Shown here piece after piece: positions 55,447 to 64,000 of a stretch of 64,000 nt of DNA. The notes under the pieces are model-generated. The model was not told the origin of the DNA. It saw only the letters and a program-made list of their open reading frames with translations, and ran no database searches. A program made the position numbers and the translations under genes. Source of the DNA: Hydrogenophaga sp. PAMC20947. Lineage in GTDB: Bacteria > Pseudomonadota > Gammaproteobacteria > Burkholderiales > Burkholderiaceae_C. The DNA lies in assembly GCF_004795855.1 (NCBI RefSeq), contig NZ_CP039252.1, positions 4,774,001-4,838,000 of the forward strand, in the 5' to 3' direction. How positions within the stretch are numbered: position 1 is the first letter of the stretch; the number at the start of each line of letters is the position of its first letter.

Positions 55447-57054
55447 ATGCGGCCCACATCCCCTTCCTGGTTGAACCGATTGCTGCTGTGCGTGTGCTGG
55501 TTGACGTTCAGCGCGTCGCAGGCCCATGCGCTGAGCCCGGCCGACGCGCTCCTGCTCGTCAATGGCGACAGTGGCGATCGCATCGCCGCACTGAACCGCC
55601 TGGCCACCTCCAAAGATGAACAGGCCTCTGCGTTGATCCGTGCGTTGTCCGATGAGCAGGTGCGTGTGGAGGGCGAGCAGGTGTTGATCCTGCAAGCCGA
55701 TGGCTCGGCTGTGAACGCCGTGACAGGTGCCGCCCTGGCGGCGCCAGAGTATGCCGAAGAGCCGATGCTCAACAACCGCATGCGCGGTGCGCTCGCCACG
55801 GCGCTGGCTGGCATGGACCTGGTGGGCGGCGACGCGGCTCGCCAGCGCGAAGCGGCGTTGATCTTGCAGCGCGGCAGCTTTGACGAACCCGATGCAGACC
55901 AGCTGCCGCTGATCGAATCCGCCCTGGCCACCGATCTGGACGCCGAAGCGCGCCAGATGCTGGAGCTGGCGCAGGCGGCCATTCTGCTCGCGAGCGATGA
56001 CCCGGCGAAACGCCTGGACGCCGCGGAAAAACTGGGCGAAGCGCGCAAAGCGATCGTGCGCCCCTTGCTGATGCAGCGCATGGAGAGCGAGCCTGATGCC
56101 GTGGTGATGGCTGCACTCAAAGCTTCGCTGGCGGGGCTGGAGCGCTCGCTGGCGATTTCCAGCGCGCTGGCCGAGGCGTTCACCGGTGTAAGTCTGGGCA
56201 GCATATTGCTGCTGGCTGCACTGGGCCTGGCGATCACCTATGGCCTTATGGGCGTGATCAACATGGCACACGGCGAGCTGATCATGATTGGCGCCTACGC
56301 CACCTGGCTCGTGCAGTCGTTCTTCCGCGACTCGCTGCCGGGTCTGTTTGACTGGTACTTGCTGGCCGCTGTGCCGCTGGCTTTCCTGGCTTCGGCGCTG
56401 GTGGGCGCGGTGATGGAGCGCACGGTGATCCGATTCCTCTACGGCCGCCCGCTGGAAACGCTGCTTGCCACCTGGGGCATCAGCCTGGTGCTGATGCAAA
56501 GTGTGCGCAGCATCTTTGGCGCGCAAAACGTGGGCGTGGAAAATCCAAGCTGGATGAGCGGCAGCCTGACTTTGATGGGCAACCTCACGCTGCCCTGGAA
56601 CCGCATCATGATCATTGGATTTGCGGTGGCGGTGCTGGTGGGCGTGGCGCTGCTGATTGGTCGCACCCGCCTGGGCCTGTTTGTTCGCGGTGTCACGCAG
56701 AACCGCCCCATTGCTTCGTGCATGGGCGTGAACACCGCCCGCATTGACACCTACGCGTTTGCGCTGGGCTCCGGCATCGCTGGTTTGGCGGGCTGCGCGC
56801 TGAGCCAGATCGGCAACGTGGGCCCCGATCTGGGCCAGAGCTACATCGTGGACTCGTTCATGGTGGTGGTGCTCGGCGGCGTGGGGCAACTTGCCGGTAC
56901 GGTGTACGCCGCGCTGGGGCTGGGCATTCTGAACAAGTTGATCGAGGGCTGGGCGGGCGCCGTGCTGGCCAAGATCGCGGTGCTGGTGTTCATCATCGTG
57001 TTCATCCAGAAGCGTCCGCAAGGCATCTTTGCCATGAAAGGTCGCGAGACATGA
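55447..57054 (+). CDS. urtB: Urea ABC transporter permease UrtB
   Basis: A 535-aa permease. Like other UrtB proteins it has a signal sequence and an N-terminal periplasmic helical region of about 230 residues, followed by the LivH-like permease (from GVSLGSILLLAALGLAITYGLMGVINMAHGE, in part) with motifs GRTRLGLFVRGVTQN and GNVGPDLGQSYIVDSFMVVVLGG. The ATG at 55447 is preferred over a TTG at 55432. Confidence 0.95.
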   Translation: MRPTSPSWLNRLLLCVCWLTFSASQAHALSPADALLLVNGDSGDRIAALNRLATSKDEQASALIRALSDEQVRVEGEQVLILQADGSAVNAVTGAALAAPEYAEEPMLNNRMRGALATALAGMDLVGGDAARQREAALILQRGSFDEPDADQLPLIESALATDLDAEARQMLELAQAAILLASDDPAKRLDAAEKLGEARKAIVRPLLMQRMESEPDAVVMAALKASLAGLERSLAISSALAEAFTGVSLGSILLLAALGLAITYGLMGVINMAHGELIMIGAYATWLVQSFFRDSLPGLFDWYLLAAVPLAFLASALVGAVMERTVIRFLYGRPLETLLATWGISLVLMQSVRSIFGAQNVGVENPSWMSGSLTLMGNLTLPWNRIMIIGFAVAVLVGVALLIGRTRLGLFVRGVTQNRPIASCMGVNTARIDTYAFALGSGIAGLAGCALSQIGNVGPDLGQSYIVDSFMVVVLGGVGQLAGTVYAALGLGILNKLIEGWAGAVLAKIAVLVFIIVFIQKRPQGIFAMKGRET

Positions 57055-57084
57055 CCCGCCCCTGCGCCGCGCTTCGCGCGTCAC

Positions 57085-57150
57085 CCCCTCAAGGGGGCCA
57101 TGCCTGTGGCCTGGCAAAACCAGTTCCACGGCATGTACTGGGTGGCGTCC
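57085..57150. repeat. Dispersed repeat copy between urtB and urtC
   Basis: CACCCCCTCAAGGGGGCCAT, then GTGGCCTGGCAAAACCAGTT and CCACGGCATGTACTGGGTGG, matches the sequence near 59813-59877 in the middle of the large inverted element (59557-60101). This is one dispersed repeat family present at least twice in the urt locus. Confidence 0.6.
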
Positions 57151-57226
57151 TTGGCGAGCCCCCTTTTGAGCGGCTCTGGACAACCCGTTCGACGTTTCTT
57201 GTACAAGCCACAGCGGTTCCGTTGAA

Positions 57227-58534
57227 ATGCATATGACGACCACATCCGTATCTTTGCCCCCCAAAGGGCCATTGCTCACCCGTGCCGGCTGGAGCACGTT
57301 CATTGTGGCGCTGCTGGTGGTGTGCGCTGTGGCGCCGGCGCTCAACCTGCTGATTCCCGAGACCAGTGCGCTTCACCTGAGCGATTACATGGTTGGACTG
57401 CTGGGCAAGATCATGTGTTACGCCATTTGTGCGCTGGCCATGGACCTGATCTGGGGCTACACCGGCATTTTGAGCCTGGGCCACGGCCTGTTTTTTGCGC
57501 TGGGTGGCTACGTGATGGGCATGTACCTCATGCGCCAGATCGGCACCGACGGCAATTACAAGAGCGAGCTGCCGGATTTCATGGTGTTCCTCGACTGGAA
57601 GGAGCTGCCCTGGCATTGGGCGCTGTCGGACAGCTTCATTGCCACGCTGTTGTTGATCGTGCTGGTGCCGGGCCTGGTCGCGTTTGTTTTTGGCTATTTC
57701 GCCTTCCGTTCGCGCATCAAGGGCGTGTACTTTTCCATCATCACGCAGGCGCTCACGTATGCGGCGCTGCTGCTGTTCTTCCGAAACGAAACGGGCTTTG
57801 GCGGCAACAACGGCTTCACCGATTTCAAACGCATTCTGGACATGCCGCTGGCCACGCAAGGCATGCGCATGTCGCTGTTTGTGATCACGGGCCTGACACT
57901 GCTGGGATTTTTCCTGTGGGCGCGCTGGCTGGTGAATTCCAAGTTTGGCCGTGTGCTGCAGGCGGTTCGCGATGCCGAGAGCCGGGTCATGTTCTGTGGC
58001 TACAACCCGCTGCCCTACAAGCTCACCATCTGGACGATTTCAGCGGTGATGTGTGGTGTGGCCGGTGCCTTGTATGTGCCTCAGGTGGGCATCATCAACC
58101 CCGGTGAAATGAGCACAGCAGCGAGCATCGAAATTGCGGTGTGGGCGGCGGTGGGCGGGCGGGCCAGCCTGGTAGGCCCCATCGTCGGTGCCTTCATCGT
58201 CAATGGCGCCAAGAGCTGGCTCACGGTGACCTTCCCCGAGTTTTGGCTTTATTTTCTGGGCGCCCTGTTCATCGCGGTCACGTTGTGGATGCCGCATGGG
58301 GTGGTCGGTTTGGTGAAAAAGCTCAAGTTGATGTTGGCCTCAAAGCCAGAAGAAGGTGGTTTTTCCGCCGGGCCGCCCCAAGGAAAAACGAGCCCGCTTG
58401 GGGGGCAGCGACCCGCGACAGCGGCGGAGCGTGGGGGAGGCAGCATTTCCGCCGGGCCGCCCCAAGGAAAAACGAGCCCCCTTGGGGGGCAGCGACCCGC
58501 GACAGCGGCGGAGCGTGGGGGACCTAAATCATGA
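57227..58534 (+). CDS. urtC: Urea ABC transporter permease UrtC with repeat-derived tail
   Basis: A 435-aa LivM-like permease with the family motifs LDLIWGYTGILSLGHGLFFALGGY (in part), FGGNNGFTDFKRILD and GIINPGEMSTAASIEIAVWAAVGG. The normal C-terminus ends about residue 378 (LKLMLASKPEEGG). Beyond it come two near-identical 28-residue repeats (AGPPQGKTSPLGGQRPATAA twice) derived from duplicated GC-rich intergenic DNA. The stop overlaps the urtD start by 4 bases. Confidence 0.94.
   Translation: MHMTTTSVSLPPKGPLLTRAGWSTFIVALLVVCAVAPALNLLIPETSALHLSDYMVGLLGKIMCYAICALAMDLIWGYTGILSLGHGLFFALGGYVMGMYLMRQIGTDGNYKSELPDFMVFLDWKELPWHWALSDSFIATLLLIVLVPGLVAFVFGYFAFRSRIKGVYFSIITQALTYAALLLFFRNETGFGGNNGFTDFKRILDMPLATQGMRMSLFVITGLTLLGFFLWARWLVNSKFGRVLQAVRDAESRVMFCGYNPLPYKLTIWTISAVMCGVAGALYVPQVGIINPGEMSTAASIEIAVWAAVGGRASLVGPIVGAFIVNGAKSWLTVTFPEFWLYFLGALFIAVTLWMPHGVVGLVKKLKLMLASKPEEGGFSAGPPQGKTSPLGGQRPATAAERGGGSISAGPPQGKTSPLGGQRPATAAERGGPKS
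58362..58524. repeat. Two tandem 84-base repeat units forming the urtC C-terminal tail
   Basis: TTTCCGCCGGGCCGCCCCAA starts at 58362 and again at 58446; the unit length is 84 bases (28 codons), so the frame is kept. The second copy differs from the first by few bases. Each copy contains the GGGGGGCAGCGACCCGC and GGCGGAGCGTGGGGGA motifs typical of intergenic repeats. Confidence 0.85.
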
Positions 58535-59406
58535 CACCAGATCTGATGGAAGAAGGCGCGCAGCGCGCCGAAAGAGCCAGCGCGGCCATCGCCCAAGGGC
58601 AGACCGAATCGGGTGGACGCTCTGCGGGCTACAGCAGGGTGCACACGCCGGGCGCGGTCGACATCACCCACGGCCGCATTCTGTATCTGGAAGATGTGCA
58701 CGTCAGTTTCGATGGTTTCAAAGCCATCAATGGCTTGTCGCTGGACATTGCACCCGGTGAACTGCGTTGCATCATCGGCCCCAACGGCGCTGGCAAGACC
58801 ACGATGATGGACATCATCACTGGCAAGACCAAACCCGATTCTGGTCAGGTGTTTTTCGGCAGCACGATCGATCTGCTGCGCTACCGCGAAGCCGAGATTG
58901 CATCGCTGGGCATTGGCCGCAAGTTCCAGAAGCCTACGGTGTTTGAGCAACTGAGCGTGTTTGAGAACCTGGAGCTCGCCCTGGCCACGGACAAGCGCGT
59001 GCGCCGCAGCATGGTGTTTGCGCTGTCGGGCGAAGACAAAGACCGCCTGAGCGAAGTGCTGCTGACCATTCACCTGGCCGACAGCGCAGCGCGCCTGGCG
59101 GGCAATTTGAGCCACGGCCAGAAGCAGTGGCTGGAGATTGGCATGCTGTTGATGCAAGACCCCAAGCTGCTGCTGCTCGACGAGCCTGTGGCGGGCATGA
59201 CCGACGAAGAGACCGAGCGCACGGCCCAGCTGTTCCTGACGCTGAAGGGCAAACACTCGTTGATGGTGGTGGAGCACGACATGAGCTTTATCCGCACGAT
59301 TTCGGAGAAGGTGACGGTGTTGTGTGAAGGGTCGGTTTTGGCGGAAGGCACTTTGGATGAAGTGCAAGCGGATGAACGGGTGATTGAGGTCTATCTTGGC
59401 CGTTGA
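58531..59406 (+). CDS. urtD: Urea ABC transporter ATPase UrtD
   Basis: A 291-aa ABC ATPase (LivG-like) with Walker A GPNGAGKTT, the signature LSHGQKQWLEIG and Walker B LLLLDEPVAGM. The signature histidine in place of the second glycine and the QKQWLEIG segment are typical for UrtD. An N-terminal extension of about 45 polar residues precedes the ATPase core. The ATG overlaps the urtC stop. Confidence 0.95.
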   Translation: MTPDLMEEGAQRAERASAAIAQGQTESGGRSAGYSRVHTPGAVDITHGRILYLEDVHVSFDGFKAINGLSLDIAPGELRCIIGPNGAGKTTMMDIITGKTKPDSGQVFFGSTIDLLRYREAEIASLGIGRKFQKPTVFEQLSVFENLELALATDKRVRRSMVFALSGEDKDRLSEVLLTIHLADSAARLAGNLSHGQKQWLEIGMLLMQDPKLLLLDEPVAGMTDEETERTAQLFLTLKGKHSLMVVEHDMSFIRTISEKVTVLCEGSVLAEGTLDEVQADERVIEVYLGR

Positions 59407-59556
59407 CTTCGTCTTTGTCTTGTCGAGCTCGTTTTCTGGGCGACCCGAAGGCTGGGCCACTGCCCCGCTCAGACCAGTCGCTTGGCTTGACCCAGGCAGG
59501 GCGCCGGGCGGCCGGGTGACAGATCGACTTGTTTTGTCCTCCACGGATTCCTTCGC

Positions 59557-60101
59557 TTGCGTGGCGTGCCGGGTCTCGGCCCGGCGGCCGAGGTACTTTT
59601 CTTTGTTTCGCCAAAGAAAAGTACCCAAAAGAAAGGCGAGCCGGATGCGCAGCCCGCAGCTAAGCTGCGGGTTCGCTGCGTTGCTCGGTCCGGGCGGGGT
59701 CGGGCTGAACTCGCCTGCGGCTCAAACAATGCCCGTCCGGATTCGCCCAGACCTGTGCTACTCGCCAGCGCATGACGGCGGAATAGGGAACTCCCCGTGC
59801 CGCACCTTTTGCGGGCCACCCCTTAAGGGGCAGAACTCGTGGCCTGGCGGAGCCGGTTTCACGGTGCCCTGGGTTGAATGCTGCCTTTGCCGTGTGACCG
59901 GTCTGAGCAGCGCAGCGGCTGGCGGATCAGGGCGGGCGTTGTTTGAGCGAAGCGAGTTCAGCCCGACCCCGCCAGACGCGAGCAGCGCAAGGAACCGCGC
60001 AGCGGACCGGGCTTCGGCTGCCTTTTCTTTTGCTCACTTTTCTTTGGGCAAGCAAAGAAAAGTGAGGCGCCCGCCGGGGCGAGACCCGGCACGCCACGCA
60101 A
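59557..60101. mobile_element. Large inverted-repeat element between urtD and urtE
   Basis: Left end GCGTGGCGTGCCGGGTCTCG (from 59559) and right end CGAGACCCGGCACGCCACGC (to 60099) are perfect inverted copies, extending by two more bases outward. Inside, the left arm CGCCAAAGAAAAGTAC and right arm CACTTTTCTTTGGGCAAG continue the symmetry to roughly 90 bases per arm. The centre (about 59700-59930) holds another repeat copy. No transposase is encoded. This looks like a MITE-like, non-autonomous element or a large repetitive palindrome. Confidence 0.75.
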
Positions 60102-60131
60102 TCACATTCGCTTGATGACGAGGAAAAGAAC

Positions 60132-60830
60132 ATGAGCCTTCTACAAGTCAAAGACATCAACCAGTACTACGGCGGCAGCCACATCCTGCGCAACGCCAGT
60201 CTCGAAGCCGAGCTGGGCCAGGTCACCGTGGTGTTGGGCCGCAACGGCGTGGGCAAGACCACCCTGCTCAAATCCCTCATGGGGCTGGTGCCCATCAAGA
60301 GCGGCAGCATCGAGCTCGATGGCGTCAACATGGCCAAAGCCACACCCTACGAGCGTGCCCGCATGGGTGTGGGTTATGTGCCGCAGGGACGTGAGATTTT
60401 TGGGCGGTTGACGGTGGAAGAAAACCTGGAGATGGGGTTGGCGACGAAGAAGGGGGGTACCCCCGTGCCAGCCGAGCTGTTTGAGCTGTTCCCGGTGCTC
60501 AAGGAAATGCTGCACCGGCGCGGTGGCGATCTCTCAGGTGGGCAGCAGCAGCAGCTGGCCATTGCGCGGGCGCTGGCAGCGGGCCCCAAGCTGTTGATCC
60601 TGGACGAGCCCACCGAAGGCATTCAGCCCAACATCATCAAGGACATCGGCCGCGTGATCCGCATGCTGGCTGACCGGGGCAACATGGCCATTGTGCTGGT
60701 GGAGCAGTACTACGACTTCGCCGAAGAGCTGGCCGACCGCTATGTGGTGATGGAGCGCGGTGAGGTGGTGGCCAGCGGACCGGGCAGCGAAATGCAGGCC
60801 AAAGGGGTGCGCCAGCTGGTTGCGATCTGA
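60132..60830 (+). CDS. urtE: Urea ABC transporter ATPase UrtE
   Basis: A 232-aa ABC ATPase (LivF-like) with Walker A GRNGVGKTT, signature LSGGQQQQLAIARAL and Walker B LLILDEPTEGIQ. VPQGREIFGRLTVEENLEMGL is the Q-loop region. The ATG follows GAGGAAAAGAAC. It is separated from urtD by about 725 bases that hold the inverted-repeat element; in other bacteria the two are adjacent. Confidence 0.95.
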   Translation: MSLLQVKDINQYYGGSHILRNASLEAELGQVTVVLGRNGVGKTTLLKSLMGLVPIKSGSIELDGVNMAKATPYERARMGVGYVPQGREIFGRLTVEENLEMGLATKKGGTPVPAELFELFPVLKEMLHRRGGDLSGGQQQQLAIARALAAGPKLLILDEPTEGIQPNIIKDIGRVIRMLADRGNMAIVLVEQYYDFAEELADRYVVMERGEVVASGPGSEMQAKGVRQLVAI

Positions 60831-60885
60831 TCGCTCATGCTGGTGCTGACCCATGGTCGCGCGGCGTGAGAGGGCGCTGCCGGCT

Positions 60886-62571
60886 TCAGGCAGTCGCTGC
60901 GGCGGCGAGCAAGCCGTTGAGGCGACGGGGCCTGTAGCCGGTGGGCAATGACATGCCGCCGGCGGCGCGGCCGGTGTGGGCCTGCTCGCCCAAGCCTGGG
61001 TGGAGCTGGGTGGTACGGTAGCGGTCGCGCAAGGTCTGAACGGTGCGGCGCAGCGTGGGCGCCAGCTCGATGGCATCGGCATGGCGGTCCAGAATCTGGT
61101 GCGCGGTTTCAATGATCTTGGCGTTGCAGGTGCGCTCCCCCGCTTCGAGCAGTTGGCGAACAGCGGCCCCGGCGTCGCCGTTCAGGCTTTTTGAGACCGC
61201 CTCACCGGTGGTTTTCAGCACCTCTTCATGGGCTGCGCGTATGCGCTTGGCAAAGTCGGCTCGACCTTCTGTGAAGCACGCCAGCAGTTCAGACAAGGCG
61301 CGGCTGGTGCAGAAGCGCAATCCCAGGGTGTCGATCGCTGCGTCCATTTCGTACAACTGGATGGAACGCTGCGCCAGGCGGGTCATCAATGCGAGCAAAT
61401 GCCCGGCGGATTCGAAATCAAAATCTGGCTCCAGGGCCATCTTGGCCATGCGCCTGACTTCTTCAAGTGCACGGGCTGTCTCCGCCGTTTGAAGCGCCGT
61501 GAGTGCCGTCATCACATCGGTCAGGCGCTGGAGGCGCTCGCTCTCCGGATGGCGGGTCTGGAGGTGGCCCAGTTGCTCGGCGCAGCGGGAAAGGCCGCGC
61601 GCGTCGTTGTTGTCCTGGCGGGCGAAGCCCAGTAAAACCAATGCTTGCGCGTCAAACAGCTTGGAGTCCAGGCCGATGCGGCTGGCGCGGTCCAGCTGCT
61701 CAACGCCTTCTTCGCGCTCGCCGGCGTGGTAGGCCATCATCCCGTGCCTGAGCAAGCGGCTGACCGAAGAGGGGGTGAGGCGCGTGGCTGTGCGAAAACT
61801 GTTCAGTGCGTTTTGAAACTGGGCCTGCTCAAACTGAGCGCGCCCCATGATGTCGTGGGCATCGACATAGGCGGGATCGCTCTGGAGCAGACTGGCCAAG
61901 GTGTTGGCTGCGTACTGGGGTTGCCCGGCATCAAGCTGTGCCCGGGCTACACCGAGCTTGGCCCACGGCATGGGTTCGGCTGCCATCACGGACTCGTAGA
62001 GGGCTTGTGCCTCGGCGAGGCGGCCCTTTTTGAGCATGAGCTCGGCGCCAAGGCGGGCTGCATACAGCCCGTGGGGCTTGCGCGAGGTGAAATGGGCCTG
62101 GCACAGCTGATAGGCCTCGTCGAGGCGTTCCGCGTCCAGCGCGGCAAAGATGTCTTTCAAGGCCAGCTTGCGGTTGCGTGCGTAGCTGATGCGCTCTGCC
62201 AGACCTGCCGCCGTGTGGGGTTTGACCAAAAAGGCGTCCAGGGCCGACTCGGCCGCTTCGACCACCATGCTGTACGAAGCGTCCGACGTCACCATGACGA
62301 ACACGGTGAGAAAAGGCAGCAATTGGTCCCGGCGCAAGTCGTCCAGGAATTCCTGCCCGGTCTGTGGTTCGCCATCGAAATACTGCTCACACAAAACGAT
62401 GTCGTAGGTCCCCATTTCAAGTTTCAGTCGTGCGTCGCTCAGCCGGCCGCATTGGATGACCGTGCCTATGCCGAACTCCCTGAGCTGACCTGCGAGGATG
62501 GCTCGCGATTGTGGTTGGCTTTCAATGACGAGGGCACGCGCGTCTTGCAGTTCGTTGTGGCTGGCAAACAT
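60886..62571 (-). CDS. Atypical receiver domain plus TPR repeats
   Basis: A 561-aa protein. The N-terminal 125 residues have a receiver-like fold (LVIESQ, VTSDAS, VKPHTA with Lys117), but the phosphoacceptor position has Glu62 (DIVLCEQYF) instead of Asp. The rest is TPR-like helical repeats (from about residue 135; LAEAQALYESVMAAEP, AHDIMGRAQFEQAQFQNALNSFR) and a C-terminal GLGEQAHTGRAAGG tail. It lies upstream of and matches the adjacent paralogue. Probably a signalling scaffold, for example for surface behaviour; function unknown. Confidence 0.85.
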   Translation of the reverse strand: MFASHNELQDARALVIESQPQSRAILAGQLREFGIGTVIQCGRLSDARLKLEMGTYDIVLCEQYFDGEPQTGQEFLDDLRRDQLLPFLTVFVMVTSDASYSMVVEAAESALDAFLVKPHTAAGLAERISYARNRKLALKDIFAALDAERLDEAYQLCQAHFTSRKPHGLYAARLGAELMLKKGRLAEAQALYESVMAAEPMPWAKLGVARAQLDAGQPQYAANTLASLLQSDPAYVDAHDIMGRAQFEQAQFQNALNSFRTATRLTPSSVSRLLRHGMMAYHAGEREEGVEQLDRASRIGLDSKLFDAQALVLLGFARQDNNDARGLSRCAEQLGHLQTRHPESERLQRLTDVMTALTALQTAETARALEEVRRMAKMALEPDFDFESAGHLLALMTRLAQRSIQLYEMDAAIDTLGLRFCTSRALSELLACFTEGRADFAKRIRAAHEEVLKTTGEAVSKSLNGDAGAAVRQLLEAGERTCNAKIIETAHQILDRHADAIELAPTLRRTVQTLRDRYRTTQLHPGLGEQAHTGRAAGGMSLPTGYRPRRLNGLLAAAATA

Positions 62572-62589
62572 GGGATACCTCTATGAGCT

Positions 62590-64000
62590 TCAGGCCGCCT
62601 GCACTTTGGCGAGCAGGCCGTCCTGGCGTTTGGGTTGGTAGCGCGATGGGATAGAAACGCCACCGGCAGCTCGGCCTGTATTGGCCTGATCGCCCAGGCC
62701 AGAGCGGATGGCGCCAGTGCGAAAGCGCTCACGCAGCTGTTGCGCACGGACCCTGAGCGCTTCGAATTCAGGGATGCGTTCTTCGTAGCGCTGCAGCACG
62801 AGGTGTGCCGATTCGATGATCTTGGCGTTCAGGGTTTCGGCACCGTTCGCGAGCAGGGTCTCCACGGCCCGCTGAGGAATGCCTTTGAGGCTGGCAGACA
62901 TCGCCTCCTGCGTGATCTTGAGCACCTGGGCGTGTGCCTCGTGGATCCTGTCGGCGTGTTCTTTGTTGCCGTTGGCTGCGCTGGCGAGCAGCTCGGCCAT
63001 CGCGCGGGATGTGCAAAAGCGCAGTCCCAGAACATCCACCGCTGCGTCCATTTCGGGCAGCTGGATGGAGTGGTTGGCCAGCTGGGTCATGAGGGCCAGC
63101 AGGTTGCTCGCAGACTCAAAGTCGAATCCCGGCTCCCGGATGGATTTCATGATGTGGCGGATATCGTCAAGCGCCCGGGCCGTTTGGCGGGCCCGCAAGT
63201 TGACCAGCGCATTGACCACCTCCATCAGGCGGGGAATGCGCTCGCTTTGAGGCGTTCGCTCATACAGCCTCGACAGCTGGACCTGGCATTGGGCCATGCC
63301 CTTGGCATCGTCCTTTTCCAACCGGACAAACGCTAGCAAAACCAGAGCCTGGGGATCAAAGAGTTTGGATTCGAGGCCAATGCGCGTGGCGCGTTCCAGC
63401 ATCTCAACGCCTTCGTCGCGGTCGCCCTTGTAGTAGGCCATCATGCCGTGTTTGAGCAAGCGGTTGACCGAAGACGGCGTGAGCTGCGTGGCCATTTTGA
63501 AGGTGGCCAGGGCGCCGTTGAAATCGCCCTGTTCGAACTGGGCTCGGCCCATGACGTCGTAGGCGTCCGAGAACCCCGGGTCGTTCTGGATGATGGATGT
63601 CAACGTCTGGGTGGCGTTGTTGACTTGCCCGCCTTCCAGCTGGGCACGGGCCACCCCCAGGCGAGCCCAGGGCAGGGTCTTGGCCGCTACTACGGCCTCG
63701 TACAGCGTTTGCGCTTCCGTCAGTCGGCCGACGCGCAGCATCAACTCGGCGCCGATGCGAGCGGCGTAGAGCCAGTAGTCTTTTCGGGAGTCGAAGTGGG
63801 CTTTGCACAGATCCGTGGCGGTCTCGAAGTCTTCGTTGTCAATCGCTGTGAAGATGCTTTTGAGGGCGTGCTTGCGCCTTCGGGCGTGCTGGATACGGGT
63901 TTCCAGGCTCATGGCTGTGTGGGGCTTGACCACGTAGGCGTCCAGGGCCGACTCGGCGGCTTCTGCCACTTTGGCGTAGGTGGCGTTGGACGTCATCATC
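62590..64000 (-). CDS. Second receiver-TPR paralogue (5' end outside window)
   Basis: At least 469 aa, continuing past the window edge. It begins inside the last part of a receiver-like domain (MTSNATYAKVAEAAESALDAYVVKPHTAMS) and continues with TPR-like repeats, ending with a C-terminal tail GLGDQANTGRAAGGVSIPSRYQPKRQDG (quoted in part: GLGDQANTGRAAGG) that matches its neighbour. Only 18 bases separate the two genes, so they are one operon and arose by tandem duplication. Whether the phosphoacceptor Asp exists cannot be seen. Confidence 0.85.
   Translation of the reverse strand, partial: MMTSNATYAKVAEAAESALDAYVVKPHTAMSLETRIQHARRRKHALKSIFTAIDNEDFETATDLCKAHFDSRKDYWLYAARIGAELMLRVGRLTEAQTLYEAVVAAKTLPWARLGVARAQLEGGQVNNATQTLTSIIQNDPGFSDAYDVMGRAQFEQGDFNGALATFKMATQLTPSSVNRLLKHGMMAYYKGDRDEGVEMLERATRIGLESKLFDPQALVLLAFVRLEKDDAKGMAQCQVQLSRLYERTPQSERIPRLMEVVNALVNLRARQTARALDDIRHIMKSIREPGFDFESASNLLALMTQLANHSIQLPEMDAAVDVLGLRFCTSRAMAELLASAANGNKEHADRIHEAHAQVLKITQEAMSASLKGIPQRAVETLLANGAETLNAKIIESAHLVLQRYEERIPEFEALRVRAQQLRERFRTGAIRSGLGDQANTGRAAGGVSIPSRYQPKRQDGLLAKVQAA

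Noticed and set aside
55186..57345. A 719-codon open frame on the minus strand opposite urtB
   Set aside because: His/Gln/Arg-rich shadow of urtB; it spans the urtA terminator and intergenic repeats and has no ribosome site.

Overview
The window looks like chromosomal DNA of a GC-rich betaproteobacterium. The gene families and the order of the urea, phosphonate and TRAP operons fit the Burkholderiales, most likely Comamonadaceae (Hydrogenophaga-like). This placement is inferred from protein resemblance and the intergenic repeat style; no rRNA or tRNA gene was seen.

Layout. (1) 1-4652, minus strand: urease operon ureA-small ORF-ureB-ureC-ureE-ureF-ureG, with ureG cut by the window edge and no ureD in sight. 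(2) 4768-9491, plus strand, divergent from ureA: a very large protein joining an NCS1-type permease, an eight-cysteine module, a histidine kinase and a receiver, followed by a LuxR-type response regulator. Sigma-54-like -24/-12 elements face both ways between the two units. (3) 9.5-26.6 kb: mixed accessory region with LysR/EamA pair, encapsulin-type ferritin without a shell gene, uronate dehydrogenase, PaaK-like ligase, metallo-beta-lactamase-fold protein, PepSY/cytochrome b pair, tail-specific protease, AraC/hydrolase pair, and decayed pieces (IS6 transposase, hydrolase fragment). (4) 26.6-32.5 kb: MocR regulator divergent from a TRAP transporter and a class II HMG-CoA reductase, a plausible mevalonate-use cluster. 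(5) 32.7-44.5 kb: full C-P lyase region, phnN-DUF1045-phnF on minus and phnGHIJ-GNAT-phnKLM, phnCDE and a PhnZ-like HD protein on plus. (6) 44.6-47.0 kb: CYTH-CHAD protein and a decayed ParA-like gene. (7) 47.0-53.5 kb, minus: arsenic and thiol-stress operon arsR-arsI-arsC-acr3-sigma factor-ArsP-like permease-thioredoxin-rhodanese-OsmC-CDF. (8) 54.0-60.8 kb, plus: urea ABC transporter urtABCDE, with repeat elements invading the urtC 3' end and the urtD-urtE gap. (9) 60.9-64.0 kb, minus: two tandem paralogous receiver-TPR proteins, the second cut by the window edge.

How the parts fit: urtABCDE imports urea and urease hydrolyses it. The permease-kinase may couple extracellular nitrogen compound sensing to urease expression. 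The C-P lyase genes, with two matching PhnF-like operator sites, scavenge phosphonate phosphorus. The arsenic operon combines arsenate reduction and efflux with demethylation of organoarsenicals. Best candidates for something undescribed are the transporter-sensor fusion with its cysteine module, the in-frame use of intergenic repeats in two proteins, and the PhnZ-like oxygenase within a C-P lyase operon.
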